Below, piece by piece: positions 21,833 through 34,520 of a stretch of 64,000 nucleotides of DNA (the first letter of the stretch is position 1; each line of letters opens with the position of its first letter). The translations under genes were made by a program, and so were the position numbers. The notes below the pieces were generated by a model that was not told the origin of the DNA, did not search any database, and worked only from the letters and a program-made list of their open reading frames with translations. The DNA lies in NCBI GenBank assembly GCA_003118195.1, contig BEXV01002009.1, positions 6,291-70,290 on the forward strand, in the 5' to 3' direction. Source of the stretch: Hemicentrotus pulcherrimus (Eukaryota; Echinodermata; Echinoidea; Camarodonta; Strongylocentrotidae).

Positions 21833-23671
21833 CTGAAGGCAAAATATTGACATAAAATTTCGCAGGTATCTGTGATGTACCTACAACTTAAAGGGAATTG
21901 ATATTTCATAGAATTGTGACATGGGCCTGGCCGGATACCAACACAAAGTTGTGAGCAATGGATTAGTCAAGGTTTCATTAAAGTCCGTCTGCACTACTTG
22001 TAGCTACTTGCACCCTCTCTATATTAAACAATTCTTAATCGGTGACCATTGGTCCCCCATGATCCTCTTTTTCTTATGTGAACTGAGAGCTGAGTTGATG
22101 GGATAACCACCTGTCCAGTGACCTTGGAGGCTGGTCTAATCCCTCCTTTACACTAGTACTGATAAACTTTAATATCGGTCAAAGAGATCCATTTGACATG
22201 TATGCTCCTGTATCTTGAAGGGGATGAATCATTCATAGATTATGTAAGAAGCTGACGAAAGAAAAGTGGAGCAAATTAAAAGTGGAGAACATCGGAAAAC
22301 GTATTTGAGAATTATGTAAAGTTTAGGAAATGGGATCACTTATGATTTGGATCATGCTCCTTGGGGAATGCTGAGGATCATGATGTGTGACATTATCTAA
22401 AAATAATACTCTCACATTCGTTTAATAGGGGCATACAAGTATTGAATTGGTAATTATGCATTCCGCATGTAACCGTTTTTCTTCAGTTACACTAACGTGT
22501 ACGAATAAGCATGTTTGAAAATACAACGCAGAAATGAATATCATCACTACGACTATGATAATGGTGATGCTGGTGGCGGTGGTGTACGTGTTAGAAGTAG
22601 TAGTAACAGCGGAAAGGTATATTATCATCATTATTACGGTATTTTCTATACATCAAATCGAAAAAATAGATTAATTGAAATGAATTTGATTTAATTTATT
22701 CATTCAAATATTGTGTTTTCACAACTACTACTACAGCCCCCTCCCGATACTCATCTTCCGCATCCTCTTCCCTTCACATTCCCACACGACTACAAATGAT
22801 CAATTAAGGAATCATTGCTAATAATAATTATAATAATAGCCTAATAATGTTACATTTTAACGTGTTTCCTCCACAGACTATGGAATATGAAGTTTTCTTA
22901 CTTCAAAACATGGTTTTATCGGTTTAGAATTGTTTGTCTTTACCATAATACAAAATAACCTTTGTCATGCAAAAGTCGTTTACAGTATAAACATGTACTT
23001 ATAAAAGGCATGAAACGTAATATAATTTCTAAAGAAATCATATTTATTCTTCTTCCGCCGATAATAATTGCACTTTGCAATAGTTTCAATATTACAATCA
23101 TAAAATATTCGTTATTAATCATCGGTTTCCTATATGCAGCATGGTGGAGCATACATAGGGAAATATCTATAGCTCAATTACCACGTGACCCTTCACGTCT
23201 AAAATGATATATCACGGCATAATTGTTGTCACAATTTTGTCTCGTGATCTTTATGAATATGTTATGACAATTTCACCGTTCAATTTCAGGAATTCCTAGG
23301 GCCGACCCAGTGTTTTTCTATTTAGACAAACACATTCTTCGCCAATACAATACCTGAATACTGCACAAATATCTTGATATCATAGGCTACATTTACAGAC
23401 TCTCACCTCACAGTTTTGATGCAAACTGAAGAAACTTAATAGTCAAGACTCTATGCCAAATGCATACGTCATCTTCACGGTGAGATTGAATTAAACATCG
23501 AGGAATGAATCAATGGTAGATAGACAATATTGGTATTTGCTTTTTTCGCTGCAAAACTGTTTAAAGGAAATCCTACTCTTCTTGATTTGAATTAAAACTT
23601 AAGAGAAATAGAAAGATTAAATAACAGAGAGAGGGAGAGAGAGAAGAGGGAGTGAGAGAAAGAGAGAGAAT

Positions 23672-23715
<44 letters not shown>

Positions 23716-26339
23716 CAGTTGTGTACGACTAATTTAAATCCAAACAGCTTGCTTCTAATCGAGGCAAAAACTGAAATCGGTGGATAATGGGTTTTAAAAA
23801 AATCTTTTTAATTCCAAACCTGAAATATCTAGACACAAATCTCCCTCAATCTGCTGAATAATTATTTATCATTTTATATCAAAGACGCAGTTAGTGACAT
23901 ATACCTATAAAGCCATGCCCTCCAGAAATTAAAAATATTTTCTATAATTATTTCCGTTTGTATCTAATTGAAAATTTGCAAATTGAGCTTTTGCTCCGTT
24001 TCAGTGATTTACATTCACTTTCATTTGCCACTTAAATCAAACTCTCTACCTTTCGTTTTTGAATGAACCTGTTATATATATTATGTAATAGAAAGAGGAA
24101 CAAAACAAGTGTTTATATCATTATTCCAATATCAAACGATGACTGTGCATTAGGTCATTGTTCTTGAATAGCCTTTCACAATTTTACAAACATAAATGAA
24201 AGAACCCTTTCGCAATATCCGGTACTAGACAAAATTTACTTTGCCAAAATTTGAACTAAATATTTTCACTTTTATTTTTATTTATTTTATTAAATGTTTC
24301 AAAAGTAGGATCCACTCATGAAATGATGACCGATATTGCACTTTTATCTCTTCCTCTACTGTGCCAACTAATTTCAACCCGAATATCTAATGTATATATT
24401 TATATAAGCTTATAAATGCCCTCTAAACCGTTTTCTATGATTGCGTGTACCTGGGTCATATCGGTAATACCTCAAACACGATCACAAAGACATTTGAGAA
24501 ATCAACGGAAAGGGCAGTTTCAGTACCCTGTTGTATTATCTATCGAAATCGTGATAATATAAAATTTCGTTCCGGTTAGGTATTTTGTCGTAAAATATGA
24601 TACACGGGCGATTGAAAATTTCCTTCAGTTTATGTTTTAGAAATTTTTTGCGCTTGTATTCACAGTTAAAAGCCAAACTGGGCTAATTTCAGGAGTTGGA
24701 TTTGACGACTTGCGCCCTCTTGGGGTGGCTTTGCGATCTCGAATAGCCTGAGCCACCTTGTCATCAAAAAGCAAGAGAGACAGACAGTGTGTCTCGAAGA
24801 CAGTGAGACTCACTACCACGCAAACTAATAAATTCTGATGATGATTTCAGCGGACATATTGATCGTTTCGACAATACTATTGTGATACACACTCTCCTAT
24901 ACTCGTCACCGATAAACAAATTCCGCGCTGACGATGGAATGCATCTTCACCTTCCCAACGATTCATTTTTCCAGTCGGTTTCCATGGAAACCAGAAACAT
25001 GTGTGTCGCCTTGATCTTCCTTCCAAGGCATTTTGCAATTCTCCGATGCTCACTCTTTTCATTTCCTCCATTAGGGGGAAATATAGGAAATATTTAATCT
25101 GTTCATTGTTTCCCGGCTATTTCATGATAAGTCATATTAGTTTAGGTATTATTTCCTACAATCAATCAATATTGTGGTCGTTTAAAACTAAAGGTATTTT
25201 AAGAAGAATAAAGTCGAGCGAGAGAGAGAGAGAGAGAGAGGGAGGGAGAGTGGGAGACCGACTGTTTGTAGCATCAATAGTGCCCTTGTGTAGGCGGTGT
25301 TGAAGGGTAATAACGATGTCGTAAATTAAAATTAAAATGAAGAGAGGTGCATCAACAAATAAGATGAGTGGAGAGAGACAGAGAGAATGAGAAGAAAAGA
25401 CAGCGTATACTTAATTTGATATTCTTCTGATGACTAAAGATAAAATATTTATGGATCTCTCGTCACAAATCGACAACAATGACATGCACACATGATACAT
25501 TCTGTTCATAACAGATACATGAAAGAGCATCGCAACCGTAACCAAAGGAGTCCCTTTAAAATATTCTAAATTGACCCATTTTTGAGCTGGTCTTTGCATC
25601 AAATCAGACTCTCATGTTAAGTATTTCTAAATATGTAAGTGACATTTTATATAAAAGCGCTCATTTTGACCTCAAAATTTGTACTTTGAACCATCAAGTT
25701 CCGGTTATCTCTGTGATAGTCTCGAATGTGATTACATATTTGTTTTTGTCTATTTTTTGTTTGTTCATTACATAAAACAAATCCATTAAAGATATATATA
25801 TATATATATATATATTAAAATAAAACGCATTTCCCACTTAATATTTATATCTGATATTTTCTGAAATACCTTTAAAATTATGTTTATTGAAACTCTCCAA
25901 AACCCCGACAAAGTAATGTGGGTAGTTGTTGATAGCCACGTGGTTCTAGGTATAAGACTACGTCTGGTCAAATGTGTAATGAGGCAACATCCGTAATTTT
26001 ATTCCGCTTCGTAATAGATGTTCCAAAATTTCAACGTTTGATTGATATCGAGTCAAAGATATTGAACAATTTTTATCGTATCACTATTTTGTTGCTTTAC
26101 AATATTTCTTCTACATAATTGGCGTAACATGGTTAATGACTGATAAATATAAACGAACTTAAACTTGTGAAACTGTAAATTACGGTTTGAGGGGAATATA
26201 AGAGGATGAATTAATGACAAATCGTCCTAAAAGAACTTTATGATTGAACATCGGAGATGTTACATGCTACGCAGCTGCACTTGAAATGCTCTAACGAATA
26301 CTAAACATGAATTTAATCGCAAACTGTTTCTTTAAGAGT
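21833..26339. other. Intergenic or intronic, microsatellite-rich
   Basis: (GA)n and (TA)n at about 23629-23715, (GA)n at about 25215-25240, (TA)n at about 25794-25815. A minus-strand frame at 24637-24819 (ending AKNF) reads somewhat like a 3' exon after a pyrimidine-rich tract, but is not supported enough to call. Confidence 0.4.
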
Positions 26340-26354
26340 TTATGACGTGATCAT

Positions 26355-26845
26355 GAAACTTACCACTTGAAAAGATCTCGCCGTCGTCCCCCTCGCCGAT
26401 GATGATAGTGATGACGAATGGAGTTCATTGTGATGGTGATGGTGGTGATGGTGAATGTGATGGTGGTTGTGGTGGAGGTCGTCGTCGTCGTCATCGTGCC
26501 GATGGGGTTCACGATGAACGACGTGGTGCTCATGTCGACGTTGTCGATGTGCCCTTGGATGATTGGCGTTCTGGTCATCATGATTAGGTAATTTGGTATC
26601 ACACCGACAATGAGCGTGAAAACACGGAACCCGAGAATGTTCCAGCTCCTGACGAGACATCGCCTCGTCGTCGTCGCCGCTCACGTGATCCCTCATCATC
26701 TCCTCGTCAACGAGTTCCCCCGAGGATCACGGTAATTCAATCTGCAACTGGCTGGCGCAGGAACAGCGCCAATTCACCAGGATCTGTGTCAATCGTCAGT
26801 AAACCTGCAATAGTTTTAAGAGTGAACAGACGAATAATAGAATAG
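26355..26845 (+). other. Trinucleotide-rich island, open on both strands, possible exon
   Basis: Plus frame: open to TAG at 26585-26587, then open again in the same frame for 85 codons (26588-26842, stop 26843-26845), the second part Arg/Ser/Pro-rich (DETSPRRRRRSRDPSSSPRQ). Minus strand: a His/Asp-rich frame (HDDDDDDLHHNHHHIHHHH) runs into a strong donor, GTAAGT at 26363-26358. GTC/GATG repeats keep many frames open, so coding strand and frame cannot be decided. One in-frame TAG argues against a simple plus-strand gene. Confidence 0.3.
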
Positions 26846-29131
26846 CACAGACGAAGAAAGGTAAATTAGAACATCATTATCGACCAACCACTACCAATAC
26901 AGCACAGTTTTAAAACTTTAAAGATTAAAGTTATTGCGGATTAGTAAGACCAATCGAGGTGGAATAACGCTGTCTTCACCGCCTTCCCGCTGCTTACTTT
27001 AATAGTTGGAATGTAAGCATGCCGTTTGTCAGAAGCCCGCTCCGTGAGTCTAGCGACATAGAATAACTTGTCTCCCAGACCAAATCAAATCTTCAGGCTG
27101 TATCTCCTACAGAGAGGTACATCTTTCTCTGGTTGTTCTCAGTCAAGTGCGGCCTGTCCCTCCGATTCGATGCCTTTATCTCCCCTCATTGCGTGGGCTG
27201 GATAGCGAGAGCGCGATTTCGTCTGTACACTCACTCCCGCATTATTTTATTCAATTAAACTTTGCTGTGCAGAGCTACGAAACACACATATTGACAAAAA
27301 GAAAGAAGAAAGAAGCGAGAGAGAGAAAAACAAAATGTTGGTAGGAGCCATTTGGGTAATAAAGACCATTCCTATACAGCCCTCTTTGAATCTACATGCC
27401 AGGCATTGAAGACATTTCCTTTTAAACCTCTTATGCGTTTAGCAGAAACACGTAATGAACGTAAACCTCATCATGTTGATTTGATTACGAGTTCTTCTCG
27501 TGGCGAGAGCTAAGAAAGTCGTAATTACCATTACATTTCGTGGTGGAAATCGGACTTAAACCTCAAAAATATTGACAACCTGTCTCCACGCACATACATT
27601 GAATAAAACAATTGAAATTGTATCATTGGATAAGTTCCAAACACCAGGAAGATGGGGGCGCGGTCATAGCGGTCTTTTAAAACATCAAACGTTAAAATAT
27701 CACACGGCAAAAATGAACATTTACACCCTTATTCCTGTTAAACACGGGGCTGAGCTGCTGGTGTACCTGCTCTGCTTACAAACTGTCAAATAAATAAGTG
27801 TTCTTGGTGAAATCATTATATTATATTTCATTTATAGATTTAGCCGCATTGGGGTAGAAATCAACATTATGAGTCTACGTGCCCGTGGACGCAATATAAC
27901 ATCACTGCACTGTTATAAAAAAAAAAAACAAAAAAAACGTGTACTCGATTAGCGAAGACGCTTTGCTAAGCTGTGGTAATCTATCGGAATTATTATAGAC
28001 ATTGAATAAGGCAAAACCAATGATTTTGTCTTCATTTCAGCGAAAACAGGTCATCAAATATAAGGCCCATTTCTCCAAATAATCAAGTTAATTATTTTCT
28101 GCATAGTCGGGGTTATAGGAGCTTGTTTTCCACATCCTACGCTTGGAAATTTAGTTTTCACCAAAACCAATCCAAAGTGATTACAAGTGAGAAGAATCCT
28201 TAGAAAAGTCGATATCAAATAAAACATTTCCCCCAAAACGTTTAGCTCATTTTCCATTTACATTTCTTGCCATTCGTAAACGCAGTGAGTTAGCGATGAA
28301 AATAACAAAAGAAAGGAATTCTCGTTTTACATATCACCGACAAACCAATTAAGTTTGAAACCATTTCGTGTTTCCCTCCAGAAGAACAGATATGTGCATA
28401 TTTCTCAAGATTCTATCAAATGTACTTGGAAATGAGGGACAGTAGCTTTCAAAAATGCAAATAGTGTTTCCCCTCCGGAGTTACACCTATTAAATCAATA
28501 TTGTTGCTGGCATCTTTCTCAAAAATTAGTTACAAAACTATCCATCCCACGCATGATGTATTTGATTATCATTGATCTGCTGTACTCTTTGCCGCCGACG
28601 CAACTGATCTGGGGCGCAGGAGCCTTCCCTTTTATCATTGTTTTCTCCCCAAGAAATAAATATTTGACGATACCTACTCAAAACGTATACAAGTGTAAAA
28701 CGGAAATGAGGATCAGACATATGACAATTAGACATGTCTTGCCACTTGATAGTATTTAGAGGAACAGTCATGTTTTGACTCCACCTTACCTTAAACCGAT
28801 ATCTGTTGAAATTACCCGTCAAAAGCAACACTATTCAAGTCACCTATGAAGATGCACGACTTGTAGACACGTCGATTGAAATCACTCGTACTGATTGTTG
28901 CGTCAACGGTTGTGTCGTAATACAATACGAAAGCATCCGTAAGAAGATATTTATTTTCTCAGAATGAATTCCAATCCGACCGTCCGTAAACGTGATCACT
29001 TTCACGGATGCTAGATGTGTATTTCCCATTTCCAGAAACAGAAATGAAAGTGGGATGCACTAATCTCGTACATCTTAATCCTAAAAAGGCTGGGTTATTC
29101 TGCTGCCCTCTGAGCCTGGGGCGGAGGGGGG
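26846..29131. other. Intergenic or intronic, no gene recognised
   Basis: A minus-strand frame at 28538-28831 has plausible composition (GSCAPDQLRRRQRVQQ) but starts with a non-ATG codon and has no recognised domain. The block ends in a G-rich run against a gap. Confidence 0.35.
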
Positions 29132-29697
29132 NNNNNNNNNNNNNNNNNNNNNNNNNNNNNNNNNNNNNNNNNNNNNNNNNNNNNNNNNNNNNNNNNNNNN
29201 NNNNNNNNNNNNNNNNNNNNNNNNNNNNNNNNNNNNNNNNNNNNNNNNNNNNNNNNNNNNNNNNNNNNNNNNNNNNNNNNNNNNNNNNNNNNNNNNNNNN
29301 NNNNNNNNNNNNNNNNNNNNNNNNNNNNNNNNNNNNNNNNNNNNNNNNNNNNNNNNNNNNNNNNNNNNNNNNNNNNNNNNNNNNNNNNNNNNNNNNNNNN
29401 NNNNNNNNNNNNNNNNNNNNNNNNNNNNNNNNNNNNNNNNNNNNNNNNNNNNNNNNNNNNNNNNNNNNNNNNNNNNNNNNNNNNNNNNNNNNNNNNNNNN
29501 NNNNNNNNNNNNNNNNNNNNNNNNNNNNNNNNNNNNNNNNNNNNNNNNNNNNNNNNNNNNNNNNNNNNNNNNNNNNNNNNNNNNNNNNNNNNNNNNNNNN
29601 NNNNNNNNNNNNNNNNNNNNNNNNNNNNNNNNNNNNNNNNNNNNNNNNNNNNNNNNNNNNNNNNNNNNNNNNNNNNNNNNNNNNNNNNNNNNNNNNN
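29132..29697. other. Assembly gap (566 N)
   Basis: A run of N with a G-rich sequence (GGGGCGGAGGGGGG) at its left edge. Open frames spanning it are artefacts. Confidence 0.99.
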
Positions 29698-30548
29698 CCT
29701 TTAGTAGAAATTGTTATAACTGGTATCAAGAGATGCATAAGGCACTAAGCGAAAACGTCATGAAAGTGCGAGCCGCAAAAAAAAAACAAAAACAAAAACA
29801 AAAAAACCCAATGTATCGTGGCGCGCGTTGAGGGAAGATTCTGCCCCCGTGCCTTTTTGGGGTTAAAACTAAGTTGAAATAAAATCAAAATCGATCTGAT
29901 ATGACAAAATAATTGAAATGTATTGGCAATCGGGTGACAGGTAAGGTAACAATACTGTGCTTTTAGGGAAAACCCTAACGGTGAACACGTATCCTATTTT
30001 TGTCAAGATTTTAACTTTCCATTCTTAAAATTATCGCCTGGATCCCCTCAATGGAATTGTTTGCGGGGCCAAGGGAATGATGTATATATGGAAACACATT
30101 CCGCGTGAAACAGATTGATTCCTTTTTTTTTTTTATTGTTGTTCTTCTAACGGGAGGGTTAGAAAAGCCTCCACCTCTATTCCTCACATGAAATTTGAAT
30201 TTGTTGAAGAAAACAAAATGCCCAAAACAGGAAGAAGATGAAATATGGAGAAAAAAATACATTCGCCAACAGCGAATGAACATTGATTAATTGATCGACA
30301 GGTTCAAGATCTTGTGCCGATATATATTCGTAGACACACCCGTACGTATATGCCTACGTTAATATTCTATTTTATAACAATTCTGTAACAGTACCCCCCA
30401 AAAAAAACTTTAGTGCTTTTTTGGTTATCAAACCATGCAGCTAAAATGGGAAGTATTGTAACTTGTGTTACTATCTGTAATAGTTAGCCTTTTGTCCTGT
30501 TGGGATATATTTGTCCAGGTAAATTTGTACATACATGCATACGTACAG
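29698..30548. other. Intergenic, no gene seen
   Basis: An A/C-rich run (AAAAACAAAAACAAAAAC type) lies at about 29777-29810. Nothing else recognised. Confidence 0.4.
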
Positions 30549-30668
30549 GACAGATATGATTATGGGCACAACATCGTCCGTGCTTTAACAAGAGCAGATG
30601 TCGTCAATTCATGTCTGCATCTCTCAGAATTTCGCTTTGGGCTTAAAGGGGGCCAACCATATTTTTCG
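30549..30668 (+). CDS. Candidate 40-codon internal exon, unassigned
   Basis: A 120-base open segment reading DRYDYGHNIVRALTRADVVN and onward to GQPYFS. It is bounded by ATACGTACAG on the left and TCG|GTAAGA on the right, in phase 0 at both ends. The acceptor lacks a strong pyrimidine tract. Composition is protein-like. No family recognised. Confidence 0.3.
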
Positions 30669-31086
30669 GTAAGAAGTCAATGATAATGGTGTGACGTGAA
30701 TCAGAATGAAGGGGTGTCATATTAGGCTTCAACATTTAGCTCAAAATAATTGATCAGTATTAATCAGAAGAGATACATTTTCCTGTCATACGACATCTGA
30801 AACTAGGGCAGATAAGATAAGCCTATACAATGTATTTCGATTCTGGTCGAACAATTACTTGATAACAGCTCAGGGATAAAAGCAACCCGGAATTGTTATG
30901 GAGCGGTTGCTAATCTATTGCATATGCATTCATACTATTGGAGTGTAGGAACCATATAAATGATCACATGCTACACACACAAACATGGGTATATGGGACT
31001 ACACATGCACACACACACACACACACACTCATCCAACTATTATCGTATTTCGAGGCTACTTGAAGAACATCCCTTCAAGATGATAT
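30669..31086. other. Intergenic; CA microsatellite
   Basis: (CA)n at about 31008-31027; otherwise nothing. Confidence 0.5.
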
Positions 31087-31446
31087 TTACTTCACGATAA
31101 TCTTCCAAACTAACCCTAAAATAAATGAGAAAGCCCCTGTTGTATGTCTACCTTCACCAGAACCCAACTTTGCCTTTAAGTTGTCGAGTCCACGATAATT
31201 TCTGTAACCGGACACACCATCCGCGGAATAAACATTTAACTGGACGTCAGCTATGTATATGAACGAAGAAAGAGGGCGTGAGGCGGTTATATTTGGATAC
31301 ATTTCGATGTACACCAATGGGAAAGGAATACATCCCAAAATAATAAGTAAAAACACTTGAATGGTATGAAAGTGAAGTCTAGCTGGCGTTTTGCAAATTC
31401 TCCTTACTTTGAGTAAAATGTACGTTACTTTTACAAGGAATATCAT
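31087..31446 (-). CDS. Possible single-pass membrane protein N-terminus, unassigned
   Basis: An ATG-initiated 119-codon frame. It has a short N-terminal part with basic residues (KVRRICKTPAR, 13-23), a hydrophobic segment at about 29-47 (VFLLIILGCIPFPLVYI) and an N-glycosylation site at Asn52, followed by a Tyr/Asp/Gly-rich stretch. This layout resembles the start of type II Golgi enzymes such as glycosyl- or sulfotransferases, but no catalytic motif is visible. A donor-like GAAG|GTAGAC near codon 98 could continue it into another exon. Confidence 0.25.
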   Translation of the reverse strand: MIFLVKVTYILLKVRRICKTPARLHFHTIQVFLLIILGCIPFPLVYIEMYPNITASRPLSSFIYIADVQLNVYSADGVSGYRNYRGLDNLKAKLGSGEGRHTTGAFSFILGLVWKIIVK

Positions 31447-34199
31447 AATGACTAATTATGTTCGATCATGTGTGGATAATACAAACATGTAGGTCTACTA
31501 ATACTTAAAAATTAGTAAGTCTACCAATTCCTTTTATATACCGCATATGAATATCACAGCCCAATGATTGGTCAAAACTGCAGGCATGAAATTTGCTACT
31601 GACTGCTTGGCAGAACAGCGACAAATATTGACCGGGGATATTTTTTCTTGCGCGTACAATATGGATATGGAAGGTGAGACCCGCGCAATGCTAGATGGGT
31701 ACATTCCTTTGACTCTACAAAAATAAATACAAAAATAGTAGGCATATTTTATTAAAACGTCCCTTTAAAAAAATTATACTTGAATGCGGTATAGAAAAAA
31801 CATTACATGCTTATTTTTTTCGAGTCACGATTAAAGCCAAAGCCCCTCGGTGATCTCGAAACTGCACAGTACAACTTCGAGATCATCATGGGCAATATTG
31901 TTAACCGTGCCCATCAAAGCAGTCAATATTTGTATACTGATACCTACTAATATCTGTCTGGCTGTCTCTCTTGCCCTCTGTCATGTCTTCATATGTAAGT
32001 GCGCGTGTAAAGGAGGGTGGTGGGCGGAGTGAGCTTGCGCGTGTGTGTGTGTGAGGGACAGCGCGTTTGTGAGTATTTATGTCGGGATTTATGTAAGTGG
32101 ATGAAAAGAGTGAGAGTTGGAAGAAGAATAAGGAATAACGAGGGGATACACATTTTGTCAACAACAACAAAAGTGCGAAGAAAATTTGCAATGAATTCAT
32201 TTCTAATTAGACAAATTGTACATTGACTGCGAGAAGTAGAGGAAGCAATAATGTAATAAATTTACTAGAGAGCACCCATCCCAAATTATCTTTAATAGGT
32301 GAGAATATCTGACAAATGCTAGCCAAACTTTACCACTCAGCTTCTTTTATTGTTGTTGAACAAATTGAATTCGAAAATCTCTGATATCATATTGTCATTA
32401 ATCTTTAATCCATTCTATTTCTTCGAAATTGAAGCCTTCATCTTTCAAAAAAAGAAAAACCCACGACTCATTAGATTGGACACCACATACTTGCTCCATC
32501 GTATTGTATAGTGAAGAAGGACGGGTTAACACTAGGGGAGTATAATGTACTTCTTGGGTAGGTCTGGGAATGCATCCACGTCAGTGGCGAATTTAGACGT
32601 TGGCCTCAGGAGGGGCAACAAGCCAAAGTTTATCATGATGCATGCTGTACGGCGTGCACGTTTGGAATTGGGTACCCCTTATTCCTGCCCCCACAACACA
32701 AAAACAAAAGGAGAAAAAAAGTAAAACCTAGAAGTGCTTAATACAACTATTATACTGCCGAAAAGAAATATTTTTTGTTTTGTTTTGTTAGAATGTATCT
32801 ACTTGTTTTGTTTGTGTCCAACATGTGAACGAGAAATCTTACCACCATTAAAGGCATTGTTTAAAAATATTTCCAGTTTTACAAATCTGAGGTGCATGGC
32901 CCTATGTGTTATCAGTGTCTATGGTATGAGGCTAAATAAAATGCGCTCCAAAATGGTCATGTAATGCTTCAAAATAGTAAAAAACTTTAAGTGACCGGTT
33001 TTACCGTATTCATTTTTCCGAATATACTGTCGTGTTATTTAAAAAAAACGGTTGGGAAAATTTTTTTGCAATTTCGACTTTCAATCATAGATATCTTGTT
33101 AATCAAACTTGCGATTGGTGTGCAAAAGTCATGGGATTCATTTCTGAACTAAAGGTTTAAAATATTGATTGAATCCAGGATTTTGTTTAAAATCAGAGGC
33201 AAAGCTACCTAATACCTAACTTCCAGATGATCCCCTGAACAGATATTAAGGCTTTCTTGGTAGTAAATCTGTCAATTTGGGGTTAATCGCCCCCTTATCC
33301 TACTTTCAAATACGCTAGTAATTCGGATGCAAAAGAGAAATTTCGAAGAACATACCCACGGGCACTTCCTTGTGATTTCGAAATTCTATTCATAAAATCA
33401 CGAACGTGACATTTATCTTTGTCTCAAACTATATTGCAAATTATCTTTTTGACGTATAACAGTAGAAGGAATAATAACATTAAGGTGACAAAAAGTAATC
33501 CCTTGATATGAATAGTTATCTTTTGGATGATGGGGTATGCTAAAAATCTCGAATTTTGATTGAGGAGATAATACTTAACCTTTTTAGAGTTTGCATTAGG
33601 GGAAAGCAAAATATTCGCTAACCTATGATATTTATATCCAGCAGTAATTGTTCTTTTTGCAACATTTTTAAGGCTCGAAAAGATGAAGAAGCAGAAAAGT
33701 TACTTTTGTTTGAAGTAATAAAAGTCTCGTACTGCGTCATTGCAACCCCCTCAAAACCCACTGATAACCACCTTTCACCTCCACAAACGTCGAACTAATT
33801 TTGTTTTACTTTTTACTACATGCTTTTTTCATTCTTAAAAGATTCTTTTGATCAATGTGCCAGAGCTTTACCCGAAAGTACAACCTTGATAAGAACATTA
33901 CCATGGAAAACCTCATTAGTTGTTCCAAGACAATTTTATAATCCATATACAGCAAACCCTCCGGCTGTAAAAAATATACTTTTAAAGTCATTATATCGTT
34001 TACTGGCCTGTTAAATTATTCCCTTTGCCAAATCATCTAGATACATGGTTGTGAGGCTGTATTTAGACATAAGACGCTTTATTTATAAGGCTAGACAGGT
34101 CATAGAGCAGGTGTACATGATCCTACTATTTTCGTCTTTTTGTTGCTGGAGTTAGGGATAAGATCACATCGTTAAACTTTGAAGTAGAAGAATCTGCAT
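31447..34199. other. Intergenic, no gene recognised
   Basis: A short (GT)n run at about 32040-32052. Several short open frames, none with convincing boundaries. Confidence 0.4.
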
Positions 34200-34520
34200 T
34201 CTCTCGTACTCTTGTTACTCGAAAATATTTCGCGGGGTTGCTGCGTACGGCGGACCCGTAGATCACAAATCCGTCGGGAGCTATTTCCTCTCAAAACGAA
34301 CGGTGTCCTTCGCGCAGAAGGTGATATTCTTTCTGCTCGAAATAGCGGTGCATCTTTCACTGCTCGCAATCCCAGGTACGATTGTGACGTCATTGATCTG
34401 GTGACGTCATCCTTGGCGGAAAGGCAAAAAGTATCAACCCGCCGCTGCATCAAAGGAGTTGCTCTTGTAGTGCTTTGAACCCCTCGCCGTTTCGGCTGGG
34501 GCGCCGTTTCGCATGTGAAG
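34200..34520. promoter_or_regulatory. CpG-rich island with two CRE octamers
   Basis: TGACGTCA occurs at 34385-34392 and again at 34402-34409, 17 bases apart, in locally CpG-rich sequence. Both strands are open over much of the block. A plus frame runs into AATCCCAG|GTACGA. It could be a promoter or first exon of an unseen gene, or an exon. No family recognised. Confidence 0.3.

Noticed and set aside
24637..24819. Minus-strand frame ending AKNF as a 3' exon
   Set aside because: Composition is plausible, but the acceptor is uncertain and no partner exon or family could be seen.
28959..29748. Long frames across the gap
   Set aside because: They consist mostly of N.
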